Shown here: positions 1-10,029 of the stretch, in pieces
How positions within the stretch are numbered: position 1 is the stretch's first letter
Layout of the letters: every line of letters begins with the position of its first letter
Assembly (NCBI RefSeq): GCF_012726265.1
Contig: NZ_JAASAG010000014.1
Span: 62,001-126,000, forward strand
Direction: 5' to 3'
Length of the DNA: 64,000 nucleotides
DNA from: Streptomyces sp. HNM0575
GTDB lineage: Bacteria; Actinomycetota; Actinomycetes; Streptomycetales; Streptomycetaceae
The notes under the pieces: model-generated
Database searches by the model: none
Told to the model about the DNA's origin: nothing
Seen by the model: the letters and a program-made list of their open reading frames with translations, nothing else
Position numbers and translations under genes: made by a program

Positions 1-163
1 TGGCGGTCTGAATCGCGGTGAATGGCAGGAGTGCTGGCGTGGTGCGGAAATCATTGGTCGCACCGGTCGCGAAGACGAGTGCGGAGAACCGGGAAAGAGT
101 GAGGAAATACCAGGCAGTTGGTCCGGGCCGACTTGAAAGAAACCTTCATCGGTGATGGTGTTA
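1..163. other. No gene recognised
   Basis: I see no convincing coding frame, RNA gene or repeat in this edge segment. It may be the far end of an intergenic region that continues outside the window, since the hairpin that follows appears to end transcription arriving from the right. Confidence 0.4.
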
Positions 164-197
164 CCCGGTCGGCCGGTGTCAGGACCGGCCGACCGGG
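164..197 (-). terminator. Intrinsic-type hairpin after the small-peptide pair
   Basis: A perfect 14-bp inverted repeat (164-177 and 184-197) with a 6-nt loop lies about 75 bp beyond the stop codon of the small gene at 272-451. No U-tract follows, which is common for terminators in GC-rich actinomycetes. It implies that the two-gene transcript ends here and does not run on to a larger cluster on that side. Confidence 0.7.
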
Positions 198-271
198 CGG
201 AGCCCCGAAGTCACCCGGCCGCGCAGAAGGGGGTACCACGTGGCCGTGTGATCAGCGGTTCAGTTGCCTGC

Positions 272-451
272 TCAGCTGTTGCCCTGCTCGAAGGCGGCAA
301 CCGTCGCGGAGGCGATGGCGACGCCGCCGAGGAAGGCGCCGGGGGTGCCCATCACCGGGGTGTAGTCGGTGAAGATGACACCCTCGGCGTCGTCGATCCC
401 GACGGAGGACAGCTCCGCCGTCTCGTTGATGTGCGAGGTCACATCGGTCAT
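272..451 (-). CDS. Small Cys-free peptide B (59 aa), possible bacteriocin-like or RiPP-like precursor
   Basis: This short gene encodes 59 residues starting MTDVTSHINE. The first 29 residues are acidic and polar (5 Asp/Glu between 10 and 24). The C-terminal half is hydrophobic and Gly/Ala-rich, with the stretch TPGAFLGGVAIA at about 36-47. A ribosome binding site (CAGGAGT) sits six bases before the ATG. There is no cysteine, so lanthionine chemistry is ruled out, and no signal peptide is obvious. It lies 103 bp downstream of a second small gene (555-728) whose peptide carries the related stretch TPALAGAFVGGAA. The shared GAF[V/L]GG motif and the leader-then-hydrophobic-helix layout resemble two-peptide bacteriocins, whose helices pair through GxxxG contacts. 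I do not recognise the family; the function is inference only. It could also be a small membrane-associated regulatory peptide. Confidence 0.6.
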   Translation of the reverse strand: MTDVTSHINETAELSSVGIDDAEGVIFTDYTPVMGTPGAFLGGVAIASATVAAFEQGNS

Positions 452-554
452 GTGCGCACTCCTGTTCTGTCGGCCGCCCGGGACGTCGCCGTCCGCGGGA
501 GGGCAAGTGGTCGACGGCCGGACCGAGTTGACCGGCCGCGTCTGGTGCCGGTGG

Positions 555-728
555 TCAGCCGACGGCCTTGCCGGCGGCGTAGGCGCCGGTCACCACGGCC
601 GCGCCGCCGACGAAGGCGCCCGCGAGAGCGGGGGTGGCGAGGACGGGAGCCGCCTCCTCGGCGATCTCGCCGGCGTGCTCTTCGTGCAGCTGGTCCTGAA
701 TTTTCAGATTCAGCTTCTCTTCCAGCAT
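555..728 (-). CDS. Small Cys-free peptide A (57 aa), possible bacteriocin-like or RiPP-like precursor
   Basis: This is the first gene of the two-gene set. It encodes 57 residues starting MLEEKLNLKIQDQ. Residues 1-27 are charged (eight Glu/Asp, two Lys, two His) and predicted helical, like a leader. Residues 28-57 are a Gly/Ala/Val helix with TPALAGAFVGG at 32-42 and a lysine near the end. GxxxG spacing occurs at Gly37/Gly41. A strong ribosome binding site (GGAGGAATC) precedes the ATG. No cysteine is present and there is no classical double-glycine cleavage site at the expected 15-30 position. Together with the gene at 272-451 it looks like a paired precursor set, but no modification, protease or immunity gene lies in the same transcript. 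The exporter and two-component operon starting at 1337 is the nearest candidate partner. Function unknown. Confidence 0.6.
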   Translation of the reverse strand: MLEEKLNLKIQDQLHEEHAGEIAEEAAPVLATPALAGAFVGGAAVVTGAYAAGKAVG

Positions 729-1336
729 GTGATTCCTCCGAGCTTTTGAGACATGACTGGCTGTTGCTCGCGAAAGTGGTCGAAGCCAGGAAGCTCGGGT
801 CGGTCACCGGGCCCGTATCCCCCGTCGGTGAGCTTTCGGTCGTCACCGTAAACTTCAGCGAAGCGGGTCGAGCGCACGCTTGCCTCCCCGTTAATGCCCG
901 GGTTCGCTTCCGCAGGGATGAAGATGCCAGCACGTGATGCGCGGCAGAAGAGGAATCCGTGACAGTTTGTTGCAGCGCGATGCGGCAGCTTTATGCCACG
1001 CGCGGGGATGGCCTGGACCTATTCGCTACCGGCCAGTGCCTGTTTTCCAGGTTCCCGGTCGCCATGCTCAAGTAAACCTCAATCTTTGGGAATTGGCACA
1101 AGGGCCGGGTATCGGATAGGGACAGATATCCGCCTCGCAACGCTTTTCCGGCTTGGTGGCGCAGCCGCTGGATGGTCCCAATTCGACCGTTGTGAGCGGC
1201 TGTCGGCGTTGTACGGGCCGTTCGCGGGGTCTCGCGGGGTCGGCGCCGTGCGGTTCGCGGGCCGTCCGTGCTGTGCGTTGGTTCGCGGGGCCGGCCGGTT
1301 CGCGGGGCGCCCGACGGTTCAGGGACCGGCCGCGGG
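729..1336. other. Intergenic region upstream of the peptide pair
   Basis: About 600 bp with no convincing gene. The part next to 728 should hold the promoter of the small-peptide transcript. A 38-codon frame on the plus strand (959-1075, GTG start behind AGAGGAATCC) has a reasonable ribosome binding site but no recognisable product; I do not call it as a gene. The rest shows no repeat or hairpin I would defend. Confidence 0.4.
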
Positions 1337-2044
1337 TCAGAGCCAGCCGCGTTCCCGGGCCATGCGCGCGGCCGCGTGCCTGTTCTCCGCACCGAGCTTC
1401 GCGGTCGCCGCCGAGAGGTAGTTGCGCACGGTCCCGGGGGTGAGCGAGACGCGCTCCGCGATCTCCGCCACGGGCGCACCGTTCGCCGCCAGGTTCAGCA
1501 GCTCGGCCTCGCGTGCGGTGAGCGGCGAGTCGCCCGTACTGATCGCGTCGGCCGCCAACTCCGGGTCCACATAACGGGTTCCGGCGTGCACGGCACGGAT
1601 GATCTCCGCGAGCTGCTGCGCCGACGCCGTCTTGGGCACGAAGCCGCGGACGCCCGCGGCGAGCGCACGCTTGAGATGCCCGGGACGCGCGTGACTGGTC
1701 ACGATCATCGTCCGGCAGGCGGGCAGTTCGTCGCGCAGCTCCGTCGCGACCTGCACGCCGTCGGCGCCCGGCATCTGAAGGTCGAGCACGGCCACGTCGG
1801 GTGCGTGCGCACGGGCCATCGCCACCGCCTCCGGTCCGGACGCGGCCTCCGCGACGACCGTCAGGTCCTCCTCCAGCGCGAGCAGCGCGGCCAGGGCGCC
1901 CCGGATCAGATGCTCGTCGTCGGCGAGCAGTACGCGGATGCCGCGGCCCGTGCCGCCACCCGTGCCGCCACTCGCACCACCGCCCGTGCCGCCGGCCGAT
2001 GCCCGCTCGCCGCCGGGGGCCGGATCGCTGTGCGCGCTGCTCAC
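1337..2044 (-). CDS. NarL/DesR-type response regulator
   Basis: The cytoplasmic response regulator (235 aa) pairs with the sensor kinase encoded just upstream. After a Gly-rich N-terminal tail (about residues 1-35), a receiver domain runs to about 150 with the acidic pocket ADDE at 41-44, the phosphoacceptor Asp88 in AVLDLQMP and a conserved Lys in VPKTAS. A LuxR-type helix-turn-helix follows (LTAREAELLNLAANGAPVAE, about 175-195). The GTG start overlaps the kinase stop in a GTGA junction, indicating translational coupling. The Gly-rich tail is unusual because receiver domains normally start within a few residues of the initiator; it arises from the repeat-rich DNA at the gene junction. By analogy with DesKR-like systems it probably activates the ABC exporter operon it belongs to, perhaps through the inverted repeat at 5428-5451. 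Confidence 0.9.
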   Translation of the reverse strand: MSSAHSDPAPGGERASAGGTGGGASGGTGGGTGRGIRVLLADDEHLIRGALAALLALEEDLTVVAEAASGPEAVAMARAHAPDVAVLDLQMPGADGVQVATELRDELPACRTMIVTSHARPGHLKRALAAGVRGFVPKTASAQQLAEIIRAVHAGTRYVDPELAADAISTGDSPLTAREAELLNLAANGAPVAEIAERVSLTPGTVRNYLSAATAKLGAENRHAAARMARERGWL

Positions 2045-3486
2045 TCCGCCGTGTCCTTCCCGTCCGTACCACCGGTGGCGCCGGAGCCGGTGCCGGTGCC
2101 GGTGCCGTCGCCCGTGCCCAGCGGGACCTCCGCCGTCAGCCGGAACGTACCGCTCCCGCCGCCCGGTTCGGCGCGCAGCGTGCCGCCGACCCCGTCGAGC
2201 CGTTCCCGCAGTCCCGCGAGCCCGGAACCGGAGCCCGGCCCGGAACCCACGGCGCCGCCGGAACCGGAACCCGCCCCGGCGCCGGAACCGGAACCCACCC
2301 CGGCCCCGGCACCCGGCCCCGCTGCCGAGCCCCAACCTGAGCCCGAGCCCCAACCCGAAGCGCCGCGTGCACCGCCGCCCGCGGCTCCACGCACACCGTC
2401 GTTCTCCATGACCAGCAGCGCACTGCCGCCCGCGGAGTCCGTGCCCACCCACACCGTGCACCACGTGGCGTCCGCGTGCCGCAGCACGTTCGTCGCGCCC
2501 TCCCGCACGACCCAGCCGAGCGCGGCCTGCACCCGTGCCGGCAGCCGCGAACCTCCGTTGTCCGTACGGCAGTCGACGCCCGCGGCGCGCAGGATGCCGC
2601 GCGCGCCCGCGAGTTCGGTGGGAAGGTCCACGTCGCGGTAGCCGCGCACCACCGCCCGCACCTCCGACTGCGACTCCCGCGCGATGTGCTGCACCTGCGT
2701 CATCTGCTCGGCCGACGCCTCCGCCGAGGCACCGCGCCGCACCAGCTGTGCCGCGAGTTCGCTCTTCAGCGCGATCGCCGAGAGATTGCGTCCCATCACG
2801 TCGTGCAGGTCGCGGCTGAAGCGCAGCCGCTCCTCGGCGACCGCAAGCCGCGCCTGTGCGCCGCGGGCCTCCTGAAGCTCCCTGATCACGGCGATGTACC
2901 AGGCGGAGGAGCGCCCGGTGAACACGGAGACGAGCCCGCCGAGGCCCGCCACGACCCCCGCCACCAGCACCCGCGACCCCGGCATGCCCGCCGCGGCGAG
3001 CGCACACGGCACGGCGGCGAGATAGCCGCACAGCGCGAGCGCCGCCGTGCGCCGCGGCACCGCCACACCGAAGGTCACCGCGAACGGCGCGAGCGTCCCG
3101 TACAGCGCCAGCCCCACGGTCACGCCGCCCTCGACCGCGTCCAGCGCGACCAGCGCCACCGTCAGCGCGGTCATCGCCACGACCGTCGATGCCGGGAGCG
3201 CGAGCTGTGCGCCGGTGACGACGCGGGTGCCCAGATAGCTGTCGAGGGCCTGGTGCAGTACGCCCGTACACGACAGGCACTGCACCAGGCCCAGCCCGAG
3301 GACCGTCCATGCCAGGGCGGCGGGCAGCGGTCCCGGCGCCACGTTGGGCACGAGCTGCACGAGGAAGCCGGCGAGCATCACCCAGGCGTAGGCGACGAGC
3401 ATCCACCTCGTCGACGCCTCGACCTGCTCGTGGCTGCTGCGCTCCTGCCAGCGGCGGTACTTCGGGGCCACCCACCCGCCGATCAC
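2041..3486 (-). CDS. DesK-like membrane sensor histidine kinase
   Basis: A 481-residue sensor kinase of the HisKA_3 family. About six hydrophobic segments occupy residues 27-195. The dimerisation/phosphoacceptor helix FSRDLHDVMG contains His228, and an HATPase_c domain with the N-box REGATNVLRH lies at 328-337. It starts with GTG behind GAGGAGC and follows the exporter permease by 24 bp. It should phosphorylate the regulator at 1337-2044. The striking feature is a stretch of about 57 almost purely Gly/Ser/Ala residues (366-422) inserted between the D-box (MENDG) and the GLxGLRERL box, exactly where the ATP lid lies. The C-terminal 25 residues are also Gly/Thr repeats. Whether the enlarged lid affects activity is unknown. 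Confidence 0.9.
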   Translation of the reverse strand: MIGGWVAPKYRRWQERSSHEQVEASTRWMLVAYAWVMLAGFLVQLVPNVAPGPLPAALAWTVLGLGLVQCLSCTGVLHQALDSYLGTRVVTGAQLALPASTVVAMTALTVALVALDAVEGGVTVGLALYGTLAPFAVTFGVAVPRRTAALALCGYLAAVPCALAAAGMPGSRVLVAGVVAGLGGLVSVFTGRSSAWYIAVIRELQEARGAQARLAVAEERLRFSRDLHDVMGRNLSAIALKSELAAQLVRRGASAEASAEQMTQVQHIARESQSEVRAVVRGYRDVDLPTELAGARGILRAAGVDCRTDNGGSRLPARVQAALGWVVREGATNVLRHADATWCTVWVGTDSAGGSALLVMENDGVRGAAGGGARGASGWGSGSGWGSAAGPGAGAGVGSGSGAGAGSGSGGAVGSGPGSGSGLAGLRERLDGVGGTLRAEPGGGSGTFRLTAEVPLGTGDGTGTGTGSGATGGTDGKDTAE

Positions 3487-3510
3487 GTGCCCGTGCTCCT
3501 CATCAGCCGT

Positions 3511-4377
3511 CTACCGCCGCGGCTCCCAGCGGAACCAGCGCCGTACGCCCAGCGCGGCGAGGACGATCCACACCGCCAGGACCACCAGCGCCTTGACGGC
3601 TTCCGCTCCGCTCAGGGTGCCCACCCAGCCGTTCCGTACGAGCTCCATCGCGGGCGACACGGGCAGCAGTGAGCACACGTCGGCGAGCGCGTCCGGCATC
3701 ACGTCCAGCGGCACCACGACGCCGGACCCCACGAAGGAGACAGCCATGAACGGGAACGTGGTGATCTGCGACGCCTCCGTGGTGCGCGTGAGCGCGGCGG
3801 ACAGCGCCGCCAGCAGCACCATCAGCACCAGGCCCAGCAGCACGCCCGCGACGACGAGTTCGGGCCGCTCGGGCGGAGCGAGGTCGAGCACGGCCGCACC
3901 GCCGACGAGCAGCAGCACGCACTGTCCGAGCGCCACGATCAGCGACGGCAGCGCGCCGCCCGCCAGGATCTCGCCGTCGCTCGCCTCACCGGTGCGCAGC
4001 CGCTTGAGCACCAGCTCCTCGCGCCGGGTGACATAGATGCCGGTGAGGTTGGCGTAGACGGCGAAGACCAGCACGTAGCCGATCGAGCCCGGGATGAGCA
4101 CCGTCCCGACCGACAGCCCGGTGCCCTTGAGGTTCATGCCGCTGATCGTCTGGCGCATCAGGACGGTCAGCAGTACGGGGGTGGCGAGCGCGACGAAGAG
4201 CATCGCCTTGTTCCGCATCAGCAGCGTCAGCTCGGCGCGTCCCAGCGCGCGCAGGCGCCTGCTCGCCGCCGAAGTGTCCAGCCCGCGGGGCGCCTTGACG
4301 CCCGCGCCGCCCGCGGCCCCGCCGCCGGCCCCGGCTTCGGCCGTGCCCTTGGTGCCCGTGGTGCCCGTGGTGCTCAT
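3511..4377 (-). CDS. ABC-2 type exporter permease
   Basis: This 288-residue protein is the membrane half of an ABC exporter. After a Gly/Ala-rich cytoplasmic tail (1-35) it has about six hydrophobic segments, starting with LFVALATPVLLTVL (about 62-75) and ending with ALVVLAVWIVLAALGV. The layout is typical of ABC-2 (DrrB-like) permeases. Its ATG overlaps the stop of the ATPase gene (ATGA), so the two are almost certainly made together. A longer in-frame reading upstream exists, but the overlap start fits better. The substrate cannot be read from the sequence; DrrAB-like pairs with DesKR regulators are usually linked to lipid, drug or membrane-stress efflux. Confidence 0.88.
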   Translation of the reverse strand: MSTTGTTGTKGTAEAGAGGGAAGGAGVKAPRGLDTSAASRRLRALGRAELTLLMRNKAMLFVALATPVLLTVLMRQTISGMNLKGTGLSVGTVLIPGSIGYVLVFAVYANLTGIYVTRREELVLKRLRTGEASDGEILAGGALPSLIVALGQCVLLLVGGAAVLDLAPPERPELVVAGVLLGLVLMVLLAALSAALTRTTEASQITTFPFMAVSFVGSGVVVPLDVMPDALADVCSLLPVSPAMELVRNGWVGTLSGAEAVKALVVLAVWIVLAALGVRRWFRWEPRR

Positions 4378-5375
4378 ACCCGCTCCACCTCCATCTCGCC
4401 GGGAGCCGTCCCGTCCGTATCCCGGGCGGTGCCGCCAGGCCCGCGGCCGTCGCCGGCGTCGCCGTCCTCCTCCTCCGGCCGTTGCGCTATCTCCAGGAAG
4501 ACCTCTTCGAGGGTCGCGGTGCGGGCGTGCAGCCCCGGCAGCTCGACGCCGGACTCCCGTGCCCACAGCAGCAGATCGGTGAGCGCCTCCTGCAGATGCG
4601 GCGTACGGATCTCCACGCGGCCCCCCTCGCGCAGGGCGGCCGCCGGCAGCGACTGCGGAAGGTGCTGCGGTGCGAGACCGTCCGGGAGCGTGAAGCGGAT
4701 GCTGGACGGGCGCTCGGCGACGACCTGTTCGGGAGTGCCGGCGGTGACGATGCGCCCCGCGCGCATGATGGCCAGCCGGTCGGCCAGCTCCTCGGCCTCC
4801 TCCAGGTAGTGCGTGGTCAGCAACACGGTCGTACCCGCCCTGCGCAGCTCACGCACCAACTCCCAGGTGTCCCGGCGCCCTTCGGGGTCCATGCCGGTCG
4901 TCGGCTCGTCGAGGAAGAGCACCTCGGGATGGCCGACGAGGGCCATCGCCAGGTCCAGGCGCCGCCGTTCGCCGCCGGAGAGCTGCTTCACGCGTACGCC
5001 CGCGCGCCGGTCGGAGAGCCCGACCTGTGCCAGGACCTCGCCGATGGGGCGCGCGTCGCTGGTGCAGCCCGCCCACATTCTTATGGTCTCCGTGACCGTC
5101 AACTCGGACGGGAAGCCGCCCTCCTGGAGCATCACGCCGGTGCGGGGCCGCACGGCGCTGCGTTCCGAGAACGGGTCGAAGCCGAGGACCTTCACCTCGC
5201 CGCCGCTGGGGCGTGCCAGGCCCTCCAGCAGCTCGACAGTGGAGGTCTTGCCCGCTCCGTTCGTACCCAGCAGCGCGAAGATCTCGCCCTCCCGTACGGA
5301 GAACGAGACGCCGCGCACGGCTTCGAAGCCCTTCGTGTATCGCCGTTTGAGTCCCTCGACCTCGATCGCATCCAT
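4374..5375 (-). CDS. ABC exporter ATP-binding protein (DrrA-like)
   Basis: A 333-residue nucleotide-binding subunit and the first gene of the exporter/two-component operon. The Walker A motif GTNGAGKT is at 37-44, the Q-loop at about 84, the signature LSGGE at 132-136, Walker B VLFLDEPTTGMDP at 152-164 and the switch His in TTHY near 195. The last 35 residues are a Gly/Asp-rich extension not needed for the fold. The gene is followed by the permease with a 4-bp overlap. A perfect inverted repeat sits 53-76 bp upstream of the ATG and is a likely operator. Confidence 0.92.
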   Translation of the reverse strand: MDAIEVEGLKRRYTKGFEAVRGVSFSVREGEIFALLGTNGAGKTSTVELLEGLARPSGGEVKVLGFDPFSERSAVRPRTGVMLQEGGFPSELTVTETIRMWAGCTSDARPIGEVLAQVGLSDRRAGVRVKQLSGGERRRLDLAMALVGHPEVLFLDEPTTGMDPEGRRDTWELVRELRRAGTTVLLTTHYLEEAEELADRLAIMRAGRIVTAGTPEQVVAERPSSIRFTLPDGLAPQHLPQSLPAAALREGGRVEIRTPHLQEALTDLLLWARESGVELPGLHARTATLEEVFLEIAQRPEEEDGDAGDGRGPGGTARDTDGTAPGEMEVERV

Positions 5376-5427
5376 GTCCTCAGTCTTCCGTGTGTCCCGG
5401 CGGTTGCCCGATGCGTGCTGTCACGAG

Positions 5428-5451
5428 TGCGTATGACGAACCTCATACGCA
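5428..5451. promoter_or_regulatory. Perfect inverted repeat, candidate DesR-type operator
   Basis: The arms TGCGTATGA and TCATACGCA (9 bp each, 5428-5436 and 5443-5451) flank a 6-bp spacer. The site lies just upstream of the exporter operon. Its symmetry and position suit a dimeric NarL-family regulator such as the one encoded at 1337-2044. Binding is inferred, not shown. Confidence 0.6.
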
Positions 5452-5660
5452 GGCAAGGAGGCTTGCACACCCGGGGCCCGCGGGGGGAGGCGGTGAATGA
5501 CGCCGATGACGGGAGAGCGGGAGGAAGGGAGAAGGGCGCCGGGGGTGAAAGGCGGACAAGAGGTGAAGCGGCCCGACCGGAGCGATGCGGTCCGGTGCGG
5601 AAAAAGAACGAGCCCCGGTCCGGGGACCGAGGCTCGGCTGTCTCTTCTGCTGTGAATCTC

Positions 5661-5736
5661 TGGAGCGGACGACGAGGCTCGAACTCGCGACCTCAACCTT
5701 GGCAAGGTTGCGCTCTACCAACTGAGCTACGTCCGC
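5661..5736 (-). tRNA. tRNA-Gly (GCC)
   Basis: A complete cloverleaf can be read on the minus strand: acceptor GCGGACG/CGTCCGC, D-arm AGCTCAGTTGGTAGAGC, anticodon loop CTTGCCA (anticodon GCC) and T-loop GTTCGAGC. A genome-encoded CCA is present at the 3' end (5661-5663). Confidence 0.97.
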
Positions 5737-5816
5737 GTGCTTTCATCCGGCTCATCACCGAATGACGCGCCCCCACTGTACCTGATCGTTTCCGATGCCG
5801 GTCCGGCGGTGACGAG

Positions 5817-5888
5817 AGCGGGTGACAGGAATCGCACACTGCGCCTCCCCCTTGGAAAGGGGGCGCTCTACTACTGAGCTACACCCGC
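5817..5888 (-). tRNA. tRNA-Gly (UCC)
   Basis: The minus-strand cloverleaf has acceptor GCGGGTG/CACCCGC, D-arm GCTCAGTAGTAGAGC, anticodon loop CTTTCCA (anticodon TCC) and T-loop GCGATTCC. CCA is not encoded. It lies 80 bp from the tRNA-Gly(GCC) gene and may share its transcript; together they decode GGN codons apart from those read by other Gly tRNAs. Confidence 0.95.
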
Positions 5889-6028
5889 GCGTTCCGTGAG
5901 GTTTCCCTCGCGGCGACGGGCCCGACTCTAGCGGATCAACCGGGGTGCGTGGCAAGTCGGGCCGCCCGGCCCGCGGTACGGACGCCCCCCAGGGGCGGCA
6001 GCCGTGCCGCTCGGGCCGGGCGCGGGGG

Positions 6029-6346
6029 TCAACGGGAGGCGTTGAACGCGTCGTAGACCTTCTTCGGGATGCGCCCGCGTGCGGGCACCTCGAAGCCGTT
6101 GGACTCGGCCCAGGCACGCACCGCGCGGGGGTCGGGGGCGACCGAGGTGCGGTGGTAGGCCTTGCCCGACTTGGCGCGCTTCCGGCCTGCTTCGACGAAG
6201 CGGGCCAGATCCTCGCGCAGCTTCTTCGCGTTCTCGATGTTGAGGTCGACCTCGTACGACTTCCCGTCGAGCCCGAAGGAGACCGTTTCCGCTGCCTCTC
6301 CGCCCTCGAGGTCGTCGGAGAGGGTGACCACTACACGTTGTGCCAC
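6029..6346 (-). CDS. Lsr2-like nucleoid-associated protein
   Basis: A 105-residue protein of the Lsr2 family, xenogeneic silencers that bridge AT-rich DNA in actinomycetes. The N-terminal dimerisation domain starts AQRVVVTLSDDLEGG. The C-terminal DNA-binding part (about 65-105) carries an RxWAxxNGxxVPARGRI-type sequence, including the ARGRIP element that resembles the AT-hook-like RGR motif. I chose the GTG at 6346 because Lsr2 proteins begin with (M)AQRV; an upstream in-frame ATG (MEGPIS) lies within the likely ribosome binding site. Streptomyces usually encode Lsr2 and a paralogue; position beside purSQL suggests the paralogue, but this is recall rather than proof. The promoter side is unusually AT-rich for this window. 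Confidence 0.9.
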   Translation of the reverse strand: MAQRVVVTLSDDLEGGEAAETVSFGLDGKSYEVDLNIENAKKLREDLARFVEAGRKRAKSGKAYHRTSVAPDPRAVRAWAESNGFEVPARGRIPKKVYDAFNASR

Positions 6347-6728
6347 GGATATCGGACCTTCCATCAGGATCGCGAATTGGATCACTGGATTCTCCGTGCT
6401 GACATGGGAAGACCATGAGGGAGACCCGGGTGATCCACGGGATTGGGGCTGGGGCTTTTTCTTTTGTACAGCGGAGGGCTTTGCAATGTGAAGCGAGAGT
6501 ATTTCGGCTCGCGTGTCAGACCGCAATCGGGACCATACTTTTTTCACGGCATTTTTCCCAGAGGTGCGGGGCGACTACGTGGCGGAGGAGCCCGGAGGAA
6601 AGCGTGTGCGGTGTGCGGGCACCGATATCCACGCGCGTAGATTTCCGGGGCCGGTAGGGTGGCGAACGCGTTGCTTCGCTGGCAGCACGCACTGTCGCTC
6701 AGCTTCACCACCATCACCGGGAGTACCT
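6347..6728. promoter_or_regulatory. Divergent promoter region between lsr2-like and purS
   Basis: About 380 bp without a gene, separating the divergent lsr2-like and pur operons. It contains several T/A-rich patches (around 6460-6500 and 6536-6560) that stand out against the GC-rich background. These should hold both promoters and might be targets of the Lsr2-like protein itself. No clear purine riboswitch or repressor box was recognised. Confidence 0.5.
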
Positions 6729-7004
6729 GTGGCTCGCGTCGTAGTCGACGTCATGCTGAAGCCGGAGATCCTCGATCCGCAGGGACAGGCGGTGCAGCGC
6801 GCACTGCCCCGTCTCGGCTTCGAGGGCATCGAGGGCGTACGCCAGGGCAAGCGCTTCGAGTTGGAGGTGGCGGAGCCCGTCACCGACGGGGCGCTGGCCC
6901 GTATTCACGAACTCGCGGAGAAGTTCCTCGCGAACACCGTGATCGAGAACTTCACCGTGCGCGTCGAGGAGTCCGCGGAGCGCGGAGCGGGAGCCGCCGC
7001 GTGA
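6729..7004 (+). CDS. purS: Phosphoribosylformylglycinamidine synthase subunit PurS
   Basis: PurS is the small structural subunit (91 aa) of the FGAM synthase complex, which converts FGAR, glutamine and ATP to FGAM in purine biosynthesis. It bridges PurQ and PurL and helps channel ammonia. The protein begins ARVVVDVMLKPEILDPQG and contains the typical VRQGKRFELEV strand, matching the family length of about 80-90 residues. The GTG start follows GGGAG at proper spacing. Its stop overlaps the GTG of purQ by 3 nt, so the three subunits are translationally coupled. Confidence 0.95.
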   Translation: MARVVVDVMLKPEILDPQGQAVQRALPRLGFEGIEGVRQGKRFELEVAEPVTDGALARIHELAEKFLANTVIENFTVRVEESAERGAGAAA

Positions 7005-7683
7005 CCGGCGGTATCGGACGTATCGGGGTCGTCACCTTCCCCGGGTCGCTCGACGAGCGCGATGCGCGCCGTGCCGTGCGGCTCGCGGGCGGCGAGCCCG
7101 TGGAGCTGTGGCACCGCGACAGGGACCTGCACCAGGTCGACGCGGTCGTGCTGCCGGGCGGCTTCTCCTACGGCGACTATCTGCGCTGCGGCGCCATCGC
7201 CCGCTTCTCGCCCGTCATGGAGCCGCTGCTGGAGCAGGCGCGCGCGGGCATGCCCGTGCTCGGCATCTGCAACGGCTTCCAGGTGCTGTGCGAGTCCCAT
7301 CTGCTGCCCGGCGCCCTGACCCGCAACGACCACCTGCACTTCGTCTGCCGTGACCAGCGGCTGCGCGTGGAGCGCGCCGACACCGCCTGGACGGGCGACT
7401 ACGAGGCCGGGCAGGAGATCACCGTCCCGCTGAAGAACGGCGAGGGCGGCTACGTCGCGGACGAGCGCACCCTCGACGAGCTGGAGGACGCGGGCCGCGT
7501 CGTCTTCCGGTACGCGGGCGGCAACCCCAACGGCTCCCGGCGCGACATCGCCGGCATCTCCAACGAGGCCGGGAACGTGGTCGGCCTCATGCCGCACCCC
7601 GAGCACGCCGTCGAGACCCTCACCGGGCCGACGACCGACGGGCTGGGCTTCTTCACCTCGGTACTCAAGAGGCTGGTCACCGC

Positions 7684-7687
<4 letters not shown>
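7001..7687 (+). CDS. purQ: Phosphoribosylformylglycinamidine synthase subunit PurQ (glutaminase)
   Basis: A 228-residue class I glutamine amidotransferase that releases ammonia from glutamine for FGAM synthesis. The nucleophilic cysteine is in VLGICNGFQVL (about residue 90). The His/Glu of the triad are in MPHPEHA near 200. The oxyanion-hole region LPGGFSYGDYLR is intact. Start GTG at 7001 overlaps the purS stop, and the stop overlaps the purL start in an ATGA junction, as expected for a PurS-PurQ-PurL complex. Confidence 0.96.

Positions 7688-10029
<2,342 letters not shown>

Noticed and set aside
959..1075. 38-codon plus-strand frame with a fair ribosome binding site
   Set aside because: The peptide has no recognisable motif, hydrophobic pattern or partner, and the only support is spacing of GAGG to GTG. 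Left out as a gene; it could be checked for conservation.
5661..5888. Integration (att) site of a mobile element at the tRNA-Gly genes
   Set aside because: No integrase, transposase or duplicated tRNA 3' end was found in the window.
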